Shown here: piece by piece, positions 53,721 through 62,333 of the stretch
Layout: the number at the start of each line of letters is the position of its first letter
Numbering within the stretch: position 1 is the stretch's first letter
Assembly (NCBI GenBank): GCA_017303855.1
Contig: JAFLBL010000001.1
Span: 625,978-689,977, forward strand
DNA: 64,000 nucleotides
Direction: 5' to 3'
Source of the DNA: Chitinophagales bacterium
Lineage (GTDB): Bacteria > Bacteroidota > Bacteroidia > Chitinophagales > Chitinophagaceae
Position numbers and translations under genes: made by a program
The notes under the pieces: model-generated
Told to the model about the DNA's origin: nothing
Databases searched by the model: none
What the model saw: only the letters and a program-made list of their open reading frames with translations

Positions 53721-54956
53721 TTATTGTTCCACATAATCGAGGTCCTTGTGAAAAGTCTCTTTACTGAGCCAGGCCGCCATGATTGTAATGGCCATCACAA
53801 TGATGCCCGCATAAATACCACCCTTCACATAGCCCATACCTTCCATACCCCGGATGGCTTTGAACAATGGCAGTATAAAGATCGCCAGCATTCCCCGTAC
53901 CATATTGGGAATGGTAGTAGCGGCTGTGGCCCGGAGATTGGTACCGAACTGCTCCGCTCCCATCGTGACAAAGATGGCCCAGAAGCCGGTACCAAAACCA
54001 AGACCGGCACAGATCCAGTACATCTGCTGCGCAGAGCCATTCCACTGGATCGTAAAGAAGAGTAACATGAACAGGATGGTGATCCCGTAAAATATAAAGA
54101 GGGCCTTCTTCCGGCTTTTGAGTTGCTGACTCACCAATCCTACCAGGATATCACCTAACGAAATCGCCGCATAAGCATACATGATCGCTTTGCCCGGATC
54201 CACTTTTTCGGTAATGCCGAATTCACGGGCGAAATCAGAAGAGAAATAGACCAGCACCCCGATCACATACCAGGTCGGCAGACCGATCAGGATCCCGAAT
54301 AAATAGCGTTTGAAACGGTCCCGGTTGGTAAAGAGCATGAAAAAATTACCGCGTTGCGCATTGGATTGTTTCACCGCATTGAACATACCGGATTCATAAA
54401 CCGAGATCCGCAGCACCAGCAACAACATGCCCAGCCCGCCCCCGATAAAATAACAGGTGCGCCAGCTGAAATTCTCTTTCATGATAAAAGCCACCACCGC
54501 ACCGGTAAGACCGATACCCGCCACTAAGGAAGTCGCCAGTCCGCGTTTTTCTTTCTTCGTAATTTCTGATACGAGTGTAATACCCACTCCCAATTCACCC
54601 GCCAGTCCGAGTCCGGCCACAAAGCGGATCCATTTATATTGCTCTACTGTTTCCACCAATCCATTGGCAATATTGGCGAGAGAATACAATACGATGGAAC
54701 CGAATAACACACTCAACCGTCCTTTTTTATCCCCCATGATCCCGGCGATCACGCCACCTATCATGAGTCCTACCATCTGCCATTGCAGGATGGATTCGCC
54801 TTCGATGCGGATCGCGTCTTCGGAGAGGCCGAGATCGCGCAGACTTGCCACGCGGATAATCCCGAAAAGCTGCAGGTCATAGATATCAACGAAATACCCC
54901 AGGGCGGCCACGATCACCGCAATATTGAGGAGGCCTGCCGGTTTGGTTGGCTTCAT
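53721..54956 (-). CDS. MFS transporter (sugar/organic acid type)
   Basis: The 411-residue protein has 12 predicted helices. Motif A appears as 'GGVIAGIMGDKKGRLSVL', and 'RFVAGLGLAGELGVGITLVSE' matches the metabolite:H+ symporter group. It lies 8 bases from dedA and 14 bases from the glycosyltransferase gene. Substrate unknown; a sugar, aromatic acid or organic acid is likely. Confidence 0.88.
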   Translation of the reverse strand: MKPTKPAGLLNIAVIVAALGYFVDIYDLQLFGIIRVASLRDLGLSEDAIRIEGESILQWQMVGLMIGGVIAGIMGDKKGRLSVLFGSIVLYSLANIANGLVETVEQYKWIRFVAGLGLAGELGVGITLVSEITKKEKRGLATSLVAGIGLTGAVVAFIMKENFSWRTCYFIGGGLGMLLLVLRISVYESGMFNAVKQSNAQRGNFFMLFTNRDRFKRYLFGILIGLPTWYVIGVLVYFSSDFAREFGITEKVDPGKAIMYAYAAISLGDILVGLVSQQLKSRKKALFIFYGITILFMLLFFTIQWNGSAQQMYWICAGLGFGTGFWAIFVTMGAEQFGTNLRATAATTIPNMVRGMLAIFILPLFKAIRGMEGMGYVKGGIYAGIIVMAITIMAAWLSKETFHKDLDYVEQ

Positions 54957-54964
54957 ATAGGTCG

Positions 54965-55717
54965 TTAGTTTGTTTCAGTGGGCTTGCTGTTGCCTCCCTC
55001 TTTTGGTTTGGGCTTTTTCAGCATTTGTACTATTACCGGGGCGGTGGTCACAGCCACAATACCCAGTACGATTATTTCGAGGTGTTCTTTCAGATCGAAG
55101 TTGAACCAGTCCATGATCCATTTCTGCAGGTAGAAGCCGCCAAAGATCATGGTGAATACCCAGGCAATACATCCCACCACATTAAAGAAATGAAACTTCT
55201 TCCGGTCCATTTCCACGATACCGGCTACGATCGGAGCAAAGGTCCGGATGATGGGGAGAAAACGGGCACCTATAACCGCTAATCCGCCATGCTTTTCGTA
55301 AAAATCATGGGCCTGGTGCAGGTATTTTTTCTTGAATAAAAAGCGATCCTTCCAGTGATACATCGTTGGCCCTACTTTACGTCCCGTCCAGTACCCGACC
55401 ATATTACCGAGTATACCGGCTACCGAGATCAGTCCGACCAGTACAAACAGATCAACGATTGGCGGATAGTTGAAGGGAATGCCGAAGAGTTTGAGAAACT
55501 GATACCCTAAACCCGGCCCCACTTCCCCGGTTGCTGTTTTGATCTGGTGGGCAAAGATGCCGGTAACAAACAAGAGCGAATCACCGGGTAAAAAGAAACC
55601 GACAAAGAGACCTGTCTCGGCAAATACCACAAACAGCAATAACCAGAGCCCGCCATTCTCCACATACCATTGGGGTTGCAGCAATTGGGTCCAGTGAAAT
55701 GCATCCAGTAAGAACAT
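54965..55717 (-). CDS. DedA/SNARE-associated (VTT) family membrane protein
   Basis: The 250-residue protein has the DedA pattern: 'PGDSLLFVTGIFAH' in the first half, 'GNMVGYWTGRKVGPTMYHWK', and 'GARFLPIIRTFAPIVAGIVE' in the second half, with re-entrant loops between helices. DedA proteins are inner-membrane flippases or proton-linked transporters for lipid carriers and support membrane homeostasis. It is the second gene of the operon and starts 24 bases after the DAACS symporter. Confidence 0.93.
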   Translation of the reverse strand: MFLLDAFHWTQLLQPQWYVENGGLWLLLFVVFAETGLFVGFFLPGDSLLFVTGIFAHQIKTATGEVGPGLGYQFLKLFGIPFNYPPIVDLFVLVGLISVAGILGNMVGYWTGRKVGPTMYHWKDRFLFKKKYLHQAHDFYEKHGGLAVIGARFLPIIRTFAPIVAGIVEMDRKKFHFFNVVGCIAWVFTMIFGGFYLQKWIMDWFNFDLKEHLEIIVLGIVAVTTAPVIVQMLKKPKPKEGGNSKPTETN

Positions 55718-55741
55718 ATCCTAACGTTTAATAAGTGACGA

Positions 55742-57013
55742 TTAATGATGCGGGTGCTGATGATGATCCGTATGTTCCAGCTCGCCTTCCCATTTACTGA
55801 CCGCAGCAGTAGCCAGGGCATTGCCCAGTACATTGGTCATGGTACGGCCCATATCGCAGAACACATCAATGGCAAGGATCAGCCCCACGCCTTCGGGCGG
55901 CAAACCAAACATCTGACCTGTTGCCAGCACTACCACCAATGATGCCCTTGGTACACCGGCAATGCCTTTACTGGTAACCAGGAAAACCAGAAGCATGATG
56001 ATCTGCTGACTGACATCCCCGGTAATGGAGGTAATGCCATAAGCCTGGGCAATGAACATACTGGCGAAAGTCATATACATCATACTGCCATCGAGATTGA
56101 AGGAATAACCGAGGGGCAATACGAAGGAGACGATTTTATCTTTACACCCAAAGCGTTCCATTTCTTCCACCATCTTGGGATATACGGCTTCACTGCTGGC
56201 TGTGTTGAAGGCAATAGCCATGGGACTGGCAATGCGGCGCAGCAGGTGCGGTAAACGTTTCTTTAAAATAATATATCCCACGATCAGCATGAGCAACCAG
56301 AGTATGAGCAGACCGAGATAAAACTCGCCCACATACATACCAAAGGTTTTTAAAATATCCAGTCCGTTTTTAGCAATAGCAGATGCCATGGCGCCAAATA
56401 CACCCAGGGGAGCAACGATCATCACGTAGCCCACCATTTTCAACATCACATGACCGAGGGTATCGAGTACATTAATGATGCTCTTGCCTTTTTCACCAAG
56501 GGCTGTAAGGGCAATCCCAAAGAATATAGAGAATACCACCAGTTGCAGAATCTCATTGGTGGCCATCGCTTCCACCACACTCTTAGGTACTACATGCTCC
56601 ACAAATTTAGCCAGGGAGAATCCTTTTGACTTATCCATCAGATCGGAAACGGCGGCTTTGTCCACATTGCTCACATCCACCCCCACACCGGGTTCAAAAA
56701 ATGAAACCAACACCAATCCGAGTCCGAGTGAAATCAGGGAAGCGGTTACAAACCAGAGCATGGCTTTGCCCCCTACCCGTCCTACTGTCTTGAGGTCACC
56801 CAGTTTGGCGATCCCCACTACGAGGGTACAGAACACGATCGGCGCAATGATCATCTGCACCAGGCGCAGAAAGATCGTGGTCAGCAGTTTGACATTATCG
56901 GAAAATGATTTTATCGTATCCGGCGGATATGATTCATGCACCCAGTATCCTACCCCCACACCAATCAGCATGGCCAGAAATATATAAAGCGTCAGTTTGT
57001 TTGTCTTCGACAT
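55742..57013 (-). CDS. Dicarboxylate/amino acid:cation symporter (DAACS, GltP-like)
   Basis: The 423-residue transporter carries the DAACS landmarks: 'KLLTTIFLRLVQMIIAPIVF' early, the Ser-rich hairpin 'FNTASSEAVYPKMVEEM', 'FSFNLDGSMMYMTFASMFIA'-like region (residues about 305-325), and the final 'AIDVFCDMGRTMTNVLGNAL', which contacts the substrate carboxylate. It imports glutamate, aspartate or C4-dicarboxylates with Na+ or H+. The C-terminus is unusual: Glu-His-Thr-Asp then a His-rich end 'HHQHPHH', which could bind metal. It heads the operon with DedA, MFS and GT9 genes. Confidence 0.93.
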   Translation of the reverse strand: MSKTNKLTLYIFLAMLIGVGVGYWVHESYPPDTIKSFSDNVKLLTTIFLRLVQMIIAPIVFCTLVVGIAKLGDLKTVGRVGGKAMLWFVTASLISLGLGLVLVSFFEPGVGVDVSNVDKAAVSDLMDKSKGFSLAKFVEHVVPKSVVEAMATNEILQLVVFSIFFGIALTALGEKGKSIINVLDTLGHVMLKMVGYVMIVAPLGVFGAMASAIAKNGLDILKTFGMYVGEFYLGLLILWLLMLIVGYIILKKRLPHLLRRIASPMAIAFNTASSEAVYPKMVEEMERFGCKDKIVSFVLPLGYSFNLDGSMMYMTFASMFIAQAYGITSITGDVSQQIIMLLVFLVTSKGIAGVPRASLVVVLATGQMFGLPPEGVGLILAIDVFCDMGRTMTNVLGNALATAAVSKWEGELEHTDHHQHPHH

Positions 57014-57155
57014 AGCAGCCGTATTAAATATGGCCGAAAATCGGTAAAATTAGCCGGTTTAAAAATTAAAAAAAGACCGTTAATAACTCTTTTTAAAGCG
57101 ATTAGCCGGAAAGCCGTATTTTCCCCTTTTAACCAAGCGAAACAAAACTGACTGT

Positions 57156-58592
57156 ATGGCGGAACATGCTAGTTCATTTAAACCCACACTGGGTCTTTTT
57201 GATGGCACCATGATCGTTGCCGGCTCCATGATCGGATCCGGTATTTTTATTGTGAGTGCCGATATTACGCGTAACGTAGGCAGTGCCGGCTGGCTGATTG
57301 GCGTTTGGCTGATTACCGGCTTCATGACCCTCACGGCCGCCCTGAGCTATGGCGAACTGAGCGGGATGTTTCCCAAGGCCGGCGGACAATATGTGTACCT
57401 CAAGGAAGCCTATAATCCCCTGATGGGATTTCTCTATGGCTGGAGTTTTTTTGCCGTGATACAGACGGCCACCATTGCCGCGGTAGGTGTGGCATTTTCC
57501 AAATTCCTGGCATATCTCGTACCCGAACTGGGCAATAATTATTTTTTGTTTGATGCAGGCATTATCAAAGTTTATTCCGGCCAGCTGGTAGCGATTGCCA
57601 TTATTTGTCTCCTGACGTATATCAATTCCAAAGGCGTAAAAGAGGGTAAACTCATTCAAACCGTTTTTACTTCGGCCAAATTGTTTGCCTTATTCGGTCT
57701 CATTGCTTTTGGTTTTCTGCTGGTGAAAGAAAGTTACTGGGCGGAAAACTGGAAGACGGGATTTACAGCCGTGCAGGACATGGGCCGGAAAGATGCAACC
57801 GGCCAGTTACAGCCCCTGAACTGGATCGGTATTTCCGGGTCGGCCCTGATGGGCGCTATTGCGGCTTCCATGGTAGGATCCATTTTCAGCAGTGATGCAT
57901 GGAACAATGTAACCTTTATTGCAGGCGAAATGAAAAACCCCAAACGGAATATCGGGCTGAGTTTATTCCTGGGTACATTAATCGTTACCCTTATTTATGT
58001 GGCGGCCAACCTGATGTACCTGAACGTGCTGCCGCTGAACGAACTGGCTTTTCCCGCAGATGACCGGGTAGCAGTAGCAGCCGCCAATAAAATATTCCCT
58101 TCATTTGGTACCATCCTCATCGCCGTGCTGATTATGGTATCCACGTTTGGCTGCAACAACGGATTAATCATGGCCGGTGCCCGGGTATATTACACCATGG
58201 CCAAAGACGGCCTGTTCTTTAAACAGGTGGGTGAACTGAATAAAAACGCGGTGCCCAATGTAGCCTTGTGGATACAATGCATCGCGGCTTCCGTCTGGAG
58301 CCTGAGCGGCAAATACGGCGACCTGCTCGATATGATTTCTTTTGTTGTGGTGTTGTTTTATATGCTGACCATTATCGGCATATTCATACTCCGGAAAAAA
58401 AGACCGGATGCGGAACGTCCTTACAAAGCCTTTGGCTACCCGGTATTACCCTTTTTATATATATTAATGGGAGCCGCATTCTGTATACTGCTGATCATTT
58501 ACAAACCGGAATTCACCTGGCCGGGACTGATCATCGTACTCATGGGCGTGCCGTTGTATTACCTGGCTTTATCCACTCAAAAAAAGGCCTGA
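57156..58592 (+). CDS. APC-family amino acid permease
   Basis: The 478-residue protein has 12-14 helices and the APC start 'GLFDGTMIVAGSMIGSGIFI', whose unwound helix carries the Gly-rich substrate-binding site. Helix 6 region 'GSIFSSDAWNNVTFIAGEMK' matches the LAT-type L-amino acid exchangers. It probably imports or exchanges amino acids. It is divergent from the DAACS symporter with 142 bases between. The next gene is another APC permease, 70 bases downstream. Confidence 0.93.
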   Translation: MAEHASSFKPTLGLFDGTMIVAGSMIGSGIFIVSADITRNVGSAGWLIGVWLITGFMTLTAALSYGELSGMFPKAGGQYVYLKEAYNPLMGFLYGWSFFAVIQTATIAAVGVAFSKFLAYLVPELGNNYFLFDAGIIKVYSGQLVAIAIICLLTYINSKGVKEGKLIQTVFTSAKLFALFGLIAFGFLLVKESYWAENWKTGFTAVQDMGRKDATGQLQPLNWIGISGSALMGAIAASMVGSIFSSDAWNNVTFIAGEMKNPKRNIGLSLFLGTLIVTLIYVAANLMYLNVLPLNELAFPADDRVAVAAANKIFPSFGTILIAVLIMVSTFGCNNGLIMAGARVYYTMAKDGLFFKQVGELNKNAVPNVALWIQCIAASVWSLSGKYGDLLDMISFVVVLFYMLTIIGIFILRKKRPDAERPYKAFGYPVLPFLYILMGAAFCILLIIYKPEFTWPGLIIVLMGVPLYYLALSTQKKA

Positions 58593-58662
58593 ACCATTTA
58601 AAAAAAGCCGTACGGTCATATCGTATCAATACTTATCTTAGTCACTCACTAAAAATCAACTC

Positions 58663-60198
58663 ATGAGTTTATTTGTCAAAAAGCCATTGGATCAGATTCT
58701 GGCACAAGCAGCCGATTCGGAGAAGGGCTTGAAAAGAACATTAGGAGCCGGCAACCTGATCGCCCTGGGTATCGGAGCCATTATTGGCGCCGGTCTTTTT
58801 GTACGTACTGCAGCCGCAGCCGGACAAGCCGCCGGACCGGGTGTAACCATTTCATTTATTGTAGCCGCCATCGGATGTGCATTTGCCGGTTTATGTTATG
58901 CGGAATTTGCTTCTATGATTCCCATTGCCGGTAGTGCGTACGCCTACTCTTATGTAACCATGGGTGAAATGATTGCCTGGATTATCGGCTGGGCCCTGAT
59001 TATGGAATATGCACTGGGAGCCGCTACAGTTTCCATTGCCTGGAGTGAATATTTAAACAAGCTGCTGGGAGGGGCTATTCCGTATGAATGGTGCCACTCG
59101 CCTTTTGAAAGCTTTACTGATACAGCCGGTATTCACCATGCCGGTATATTGAACGCTCCGGCCCTGATCATTCTGCTGGCACTGACCTTACTGCTGATCA
59201 AGGGCACACAGGAATCCGCTTTTGTAAATATGATTATCGTATTTATTAAAGTGGCCATCGTGATTTTATTTATCGCCATCGGCTGGCAGTTTATCAAACC
59301 CGAAAACCATACCCCCTACCTGATACCGGAGGGCACACAGGCCGTAACGGATCAGGCCGGAAAAGTAATTGCTGATTACAGTGGCTGGAATAAACACGGC
59401 TGGGGAGGTATCCTCGGAGGTGCTGCCATTGTATTCTTTGCCTTTATCGGTTTTGATGCCGTAAGTACTGCCGCACAGGAAGCTAAAAACCCGAAAAGGG
59501 ATATGCCGATTGGTATCCTCGGTTCACTGGTGGTATGTACCGTATTGTATATCTTATTTGGTCACGTGCTCACCGGTGTGGCCCCCTGGAAAGACTTCGT
59601 AGATCCGGAAAAAGGCAGAGAAGCATCCGTAGCCTATGCAATCAGTACGTATATGATTGGATTTGGATGGTTGTCTAAAGCTGTAACCATCGCCATCCTG
59701 GCTGGTTTCTCCTCTGTTATCCTGGTAATGCTGATGGGACAGAGCCGTATCTTCTATACCATGAGTAATGACGGACTGATCCCCAAAGCCTTTGGTGACC
59801 TGCATCCGAAATATAAAACACCGTATAAAGCCAACTGGATCCTGTTTGTTTTCGTAGGTGCTTTTGCCGCCTTTGTACCCGGGCACGTATCCGGTGACCT
59901 GACCAGTTTCGGTACCCTGTTTGCGTTTGTTCTGGTAAGTATCGGTGTCTGGATTCTCCGGGTAAAAAATCCAAACCTGGAGCGCCCCTTCCGTACACCA
60001 CTGGTGCCCGTGGTAAGCACACTCGGCGCATTAATCTGTACATTGATGATTGTGGGACTGGATGCACAGACGCTGAAAGTGGCATTTATCTGGATGGGTA
60101 TCGGCCTCGTGGTATACTTTGCCTACAGCCGCCACCGGAGTAAATTGCGGAATTATGCGGATGTGCTGCCAACGGCAGATGATTTTGAGAAGAAGTAG
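58663..60198 (+). CDS. APC-family permease (CAT-type cationic amino acid transporter)
   Basis: The 511-residue protein shows 'LGIGAIIGAGLFVRTAAAAG' (substrate site in TM1), 'AEFASMIPIAGSAYAYSYV' and 'FAFIGFDAVSTAAQEAKNPK', all typical of the CAT (cationic amino acid) group of APC permeases. The N-terminus 'MSLFVKKPLDQILAQAADSE' fits the cytoplasmic lead. It lies 70 bases downstream of the other APC gene; a shared transcript is possible. A strong hairpin terminator follows at 60222-60256. Confidence 0.93.
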   Translation: MSLFVKKPLDQILAQAADSEKGLKRTLGAGNLIALGIGAIIGAGLFVRTAAAAGQAAGPGVTISFIVAAIGCAFAGLCYAEFASMIPIAGSAYAYSYVTMGEMIAWIIGWALIMEYALGAATVSIAWSEYLNKLLGGAIPYEWCHSPFESFTDTAGIHHAGILNAPALIILLALTLLLIKGTQESAFVNMIIVFIKVAIVILFIAIGWQFIKPENHTPYLIPEGTQAVTDQAGKVIADYSGWNKHGWGGILGGAAIVFFAFIGFDAVSTAAQEAKNPKRDMPIGILGSLVVCTVLYILFGHVLTGVAPWKDFVDPEKGREASVAYAISTYMIGFGWLSKAVTIAILAGFSSVILVMLMGQSRIFYTMSNDGLIPKAFGDLHPKYKTPYKANWILFVFVGAFAAFVPGHVSGDLTSFGTLFAFVLVSIGVWILRVKNPNLERPFRTPLVPVVSTLGALICTLMIVGLDAQTLKVAFIWMGIGLVVYFAYSRHRSKLRNYADVLPTADDFEKK

Positions 60199-60221
60199 TT
60201 GTTGAACGTAGAACGATATGA

Positions 60222-60256
60222 AAAGCCCTGAGGTACTGATTATCTCAGGGCTTTCT
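60222..60256 (+). terminator. Terminator of the APC permease gene
   Basis: An 11-bp perfect stem (60222-60232/60244-60254) followed by TCTTGTT. It lies 24 bases past the stop codon. Confidence 0.85.
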
Positions 60257-60260
60257 TGTT

Positions 60261-60288
60261 AGTCGGGAGTCGGCAGTCGGGAGTCGGG
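60261..60288 (+). repeat. Heptanucleotide array (AGTCGGG), four units
   Basis: Four 7-base units AGTCGGG (second unit ends GGC). It begins just after the permease terminator. Its units are the exact reverse complement of the array at 60354-60409. Confidence 0.85.
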
Positions 60289-60353
60289 AGGAGCTCGTAC
60301 ACGGGGCAAATTGAATATCCCTGTAAATTTTGCTCCTCTACCCTGCTCCCTCT

Positions 60354-60409
60354 CCTGACTCCCGACTCTCGACTCCCGACTCCTGACTCCTGACTCCCGA
60401 CTCCCGACT
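60354..60409 (+). repeat. Heptanucleotide array (CCCGACT), eight units
   Basis: Eight units, all CCCGACT with C/T changes at the third base in three of them and one CTCGACT. Together with the array at 60261-60288 it can fold as a large stem with a 65-base loop. It ends 6 bases before the -7 element of yebC. Confidence 0.85.
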
Positions 60410-60415
60410 TTTCCC

Positions 60416-60423
60416 TAAATTTG
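60416..60423 (+). promoter_or_regulatory. -7 element (TAAATTTG) of yebC
   Basis: An exact TAnnTTTG match 47 bases before the yebC ATG. The region where a -33 element should be is occupied by the heptanucleotide array. Confidence 0.55.
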
Positions 60424-60469
60424 CAGCCCTTCCGGCCCCTTGAAGCCGGACTCCTAAACAAAACACACT

Positions 60470-61192
60470 ATGGGACGTATTTTTGAAGTTAGAAAAGCCT
60501 CAATGTTTGCCCGCTGGGACAAGATGGCCAAGAACTTTACCCGGATTGGTAAAGAGATCATTATTGCCGTAAAAGCCGGTGGTCCCGATCCTAATTCCAA
60601 TGCCGCCCTGCGTCGTTGTTTCCAGAATGCCCGTAGTGTGGGTATGCCCAAGGACCGTGTGGAAGCCGCTATCAAGCGTGCCCAGGGCAAGGAACTCGTA
60701 AACTATGATGAGATCCTCTACGAAGGATATGGTCCGCATGGCGTGGCCCTGCTGGTGGAAACCGCCACAGACAACCACGTACGTACCGTGGCCAATGTAA
60801 AATCCCTCTTCAATAAAGGCGGTGGTGCCATGGGCAACAGCGGCAGTGTAGCCTTCCAGTTCAAAAAGATGGGGGTATTCAAACTCAAACCCGAAGGACT
60901 GAACGCGGAAGACATGGAACTCGAGCTGATTGATTTCGGTCTCGAAGAACTCGGCGAAAGCACCGGTGAAAACGGCGAAGAAGTTCTCGTCGTCCGTTGC
61001 GGCTTCACCGATTTCGGACACATGCAAAAAGCCCTCGAAGACAAAGGCATTACCCCCATCAGTGCAGAGGTAGAATGGATTCCTGGTACCACTGTTCCTC
61101 TGTCAGACGAACAGGCAGAAGACGTGAGTAAGTTGATTGAGAAATTGGAGCAGGATGATGATGTGCAGAAAGTGTTCCATAACATGGGTTAA
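60470..61192 (+). CDS. yebC: YebC/PmpR-family regulatory or translation factor
   Basis: The 240-residue protein starts '[20 protein letters not shown]' and has the YebC landmarks '[20 protein letters not shown]', '[13 protein letters not shown]'-type stretch (here [15 protein letters not shown]), '[19 protein letters not shown]' and '[18 protein letters not shown]'. Such proteins bind DNA as local regulators in some bacteria. More recent work places them on ribosomes stalled at proline motifs. The length is normal. The gene is monocistronic with its own -7 element. A 28-base segment of its 3' end is repeated 96 bases downstream. Confidence 0.95.
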   Translation: MGRIFEVRKASMFARWDKMAKNFTRIGKEIIIAVKAGGPDPNSNAALRRCFQNARSVGMPKDRVEAAIKRAQGKELVNYDEILYEGYGPHGVALLVETATDNHVRTVANVKSLFNKGGGAMGNSGSVAFQFKKMGVFKLKPEGLNAEDMELELIDFGLEELGESTGENGEEVLVVRCGFTDFGHMQKALEDKGITPISAEVEWIPGTTVPLSDEQAEDVSKLIEKLEQDDDVQKVFHNMG

Positions 61193-61290
61193 TCCTTATA
61201 CCTCCTACGCTTCTTATCCTTCGAAACCTCTGGTGAAGGAGGAAAGCTACGGAGGGCAAGGCAGAAGGTATTCCATAACATGGGATAATG
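61166..61290 (+). repeat. Duplicated 3' end of yebC
   Basis: The last 28 bases of yebC (61166-61193, including the stop) recur at 61262-61289 with 25 of 28 identical. The second copy has no gene attached. The bases between the copies (61193-61261) contain short GAAGGAGG/CCTCC-type words. Confidence 0.7.
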
Positions 61291-61551
61291 GAGAGTGGAA
61301 AGTGGGGAACAGCCAGGGAAATAAGGAATAAGGAATGAAGAAGTGGGCGTCCTAAGAATGATTTGTCACCCCGAAGCGTAGCGAGGGACAAGACGAAAAC
61401 CTCTACCCCCTATTCAGATTCCGACGAAGGAGGAATCTTTATCCGGCAAATTGGCCATTGGTAATATCCGGATTTACTTCAAGAACAATCCACCATTCCA
61501 ACATTCCATTATTCATCATCAGCACTCCAGAAAGCAATCAGTTGACAGTAG
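61193..61551. other. Intergenic region with repeat debris
   Basis: Apart from the duplicated yebC tail it holds a CCCCGAAGCGTAGCGAGGGA-type word near 61374-61391 and a TCCGACGAAGGAGGAATC word near 61420-61437, both typical interspersed Bacteroidota motifs. No ORF of substance is present. The GC content falls from here to the window end. Confidence 0.5.
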
Positions 61552-62119
61552 CTATTCTTCACTAATAAGCTTGTCGTTTATCCAATGACGCTCTGATAGC
61601 TTCTTCCCGGTAGTGTCAAACAGCGTTTCAATCTTGTGAAACCTGAAAGTACTTTTGTCTTTGTAATCACCCTCATAATATTGATAAGTCTTGCTTATTG
61701 GCTTACCGCTCTTGAAATACATAAAGTCCAGTTCAATAAAACTTGCCTTTTTTAGTATAGGTTTCTCGCTTCATCAATAGTCCTTGTTCATCGTAATAAT
61801 TTCAAATACCGTCATGGTAATCTATTGGATATGCTTTTATCACCTTACCTTCCATTTGCATCTTACCATTTGCGAAAAATTATTTTCGGTAACCGGTTAC
61901 GGTATCAATTTCTGCCTTAGACCTGCCATTATTAGTTTCAATAATAAGAGAGGTGAAAGTGTGACTTTCAGGGGCTTCTTTGGTGATCATGCCCAATGTT
62001 TTAGTAGCGCTATGAGAAGCTTGTGAATTGCAACTGCTAAATATAACAAAAGCTAATAAAACAATAACAGCGGTATTTAATCTGTCTATTGAAAAAATCA
62101 GTTTATTAGATTGCGCCAT
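61552..62119 (-). pseudogene. Decayed lipoprotein gene with YwqK/MORN-type repeats
   Basis: Reading the minus strand from the ATG at 62119 gives a lipoprotein signal ending 'FVIFSSCNSQ', then the chain runs to '...DTVTGYRK' and an in-frame TAA at 61880. The same frame continues as 'FFANGKMQMEGKVIKAYPID' and meets a TGA where 'DGI-NYYDEQGLLMK' suggests a lost Trp codon. A frameshift near 61743 then moves the frame to 'FYFKSGKPISKTYQYYEG'-type sequence (seen as FMYFKSGKP...), which ends at 61552-61554. The repeated 'YYxxGxxxxx' pattern is that of YwqK/MORN-variant proteins. Two nonsense changes and one frameshift mark it as a pseudogene. Confidence 0.75.
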
Positions 62120-62333
62120 AGCTGTTCAGTATAGGTTACTACAACGGGCGAGGCTTCAAGCAGATGTGGAATTTACCAGCTTTCTACCGGCACCGTTGAT
62201 AAATAAATTATCAATTTGAAATTATGCACTAAAGTTCAAAATGGCTTGCCCAACCCGAATTAAAGCCGGACTTTGTACATTGCTGAAGTTTGATTGTCCA
62301 GCCACATCTGCTAACAACCCGATGTAGGCGTAG
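62120..62333. other. Non-coding stretch bounded by inverted repeats
   Basis: These 214 bases hold no ORF. AGCAGATGTGG at 62159-62169 and its exact reverse complement CCACATCTGCT at 62302-62312 bound a 154-base interval. A small hairpin TTGATAA/TTATCAA lies inside at 62196-62214. It may be a remnant of a non-autonomous element. Confidence 0.5.
62159..62312. repeat. Interval bounded by 11-bp inverted repeats
   Basis: Perfect 11-bp inverted repeats sit at each end. No transposase or integrase gene is in the interval, so a MITE-like or recombination-site nature is only a possibility. Confidence 0.45.

Noticed and set aside
60500..61027. A 175-codon minus-strand ORF inside yebC
   Set aside because: It is antisense to a clearly conserved gene and is explained by codon bias of yebC.
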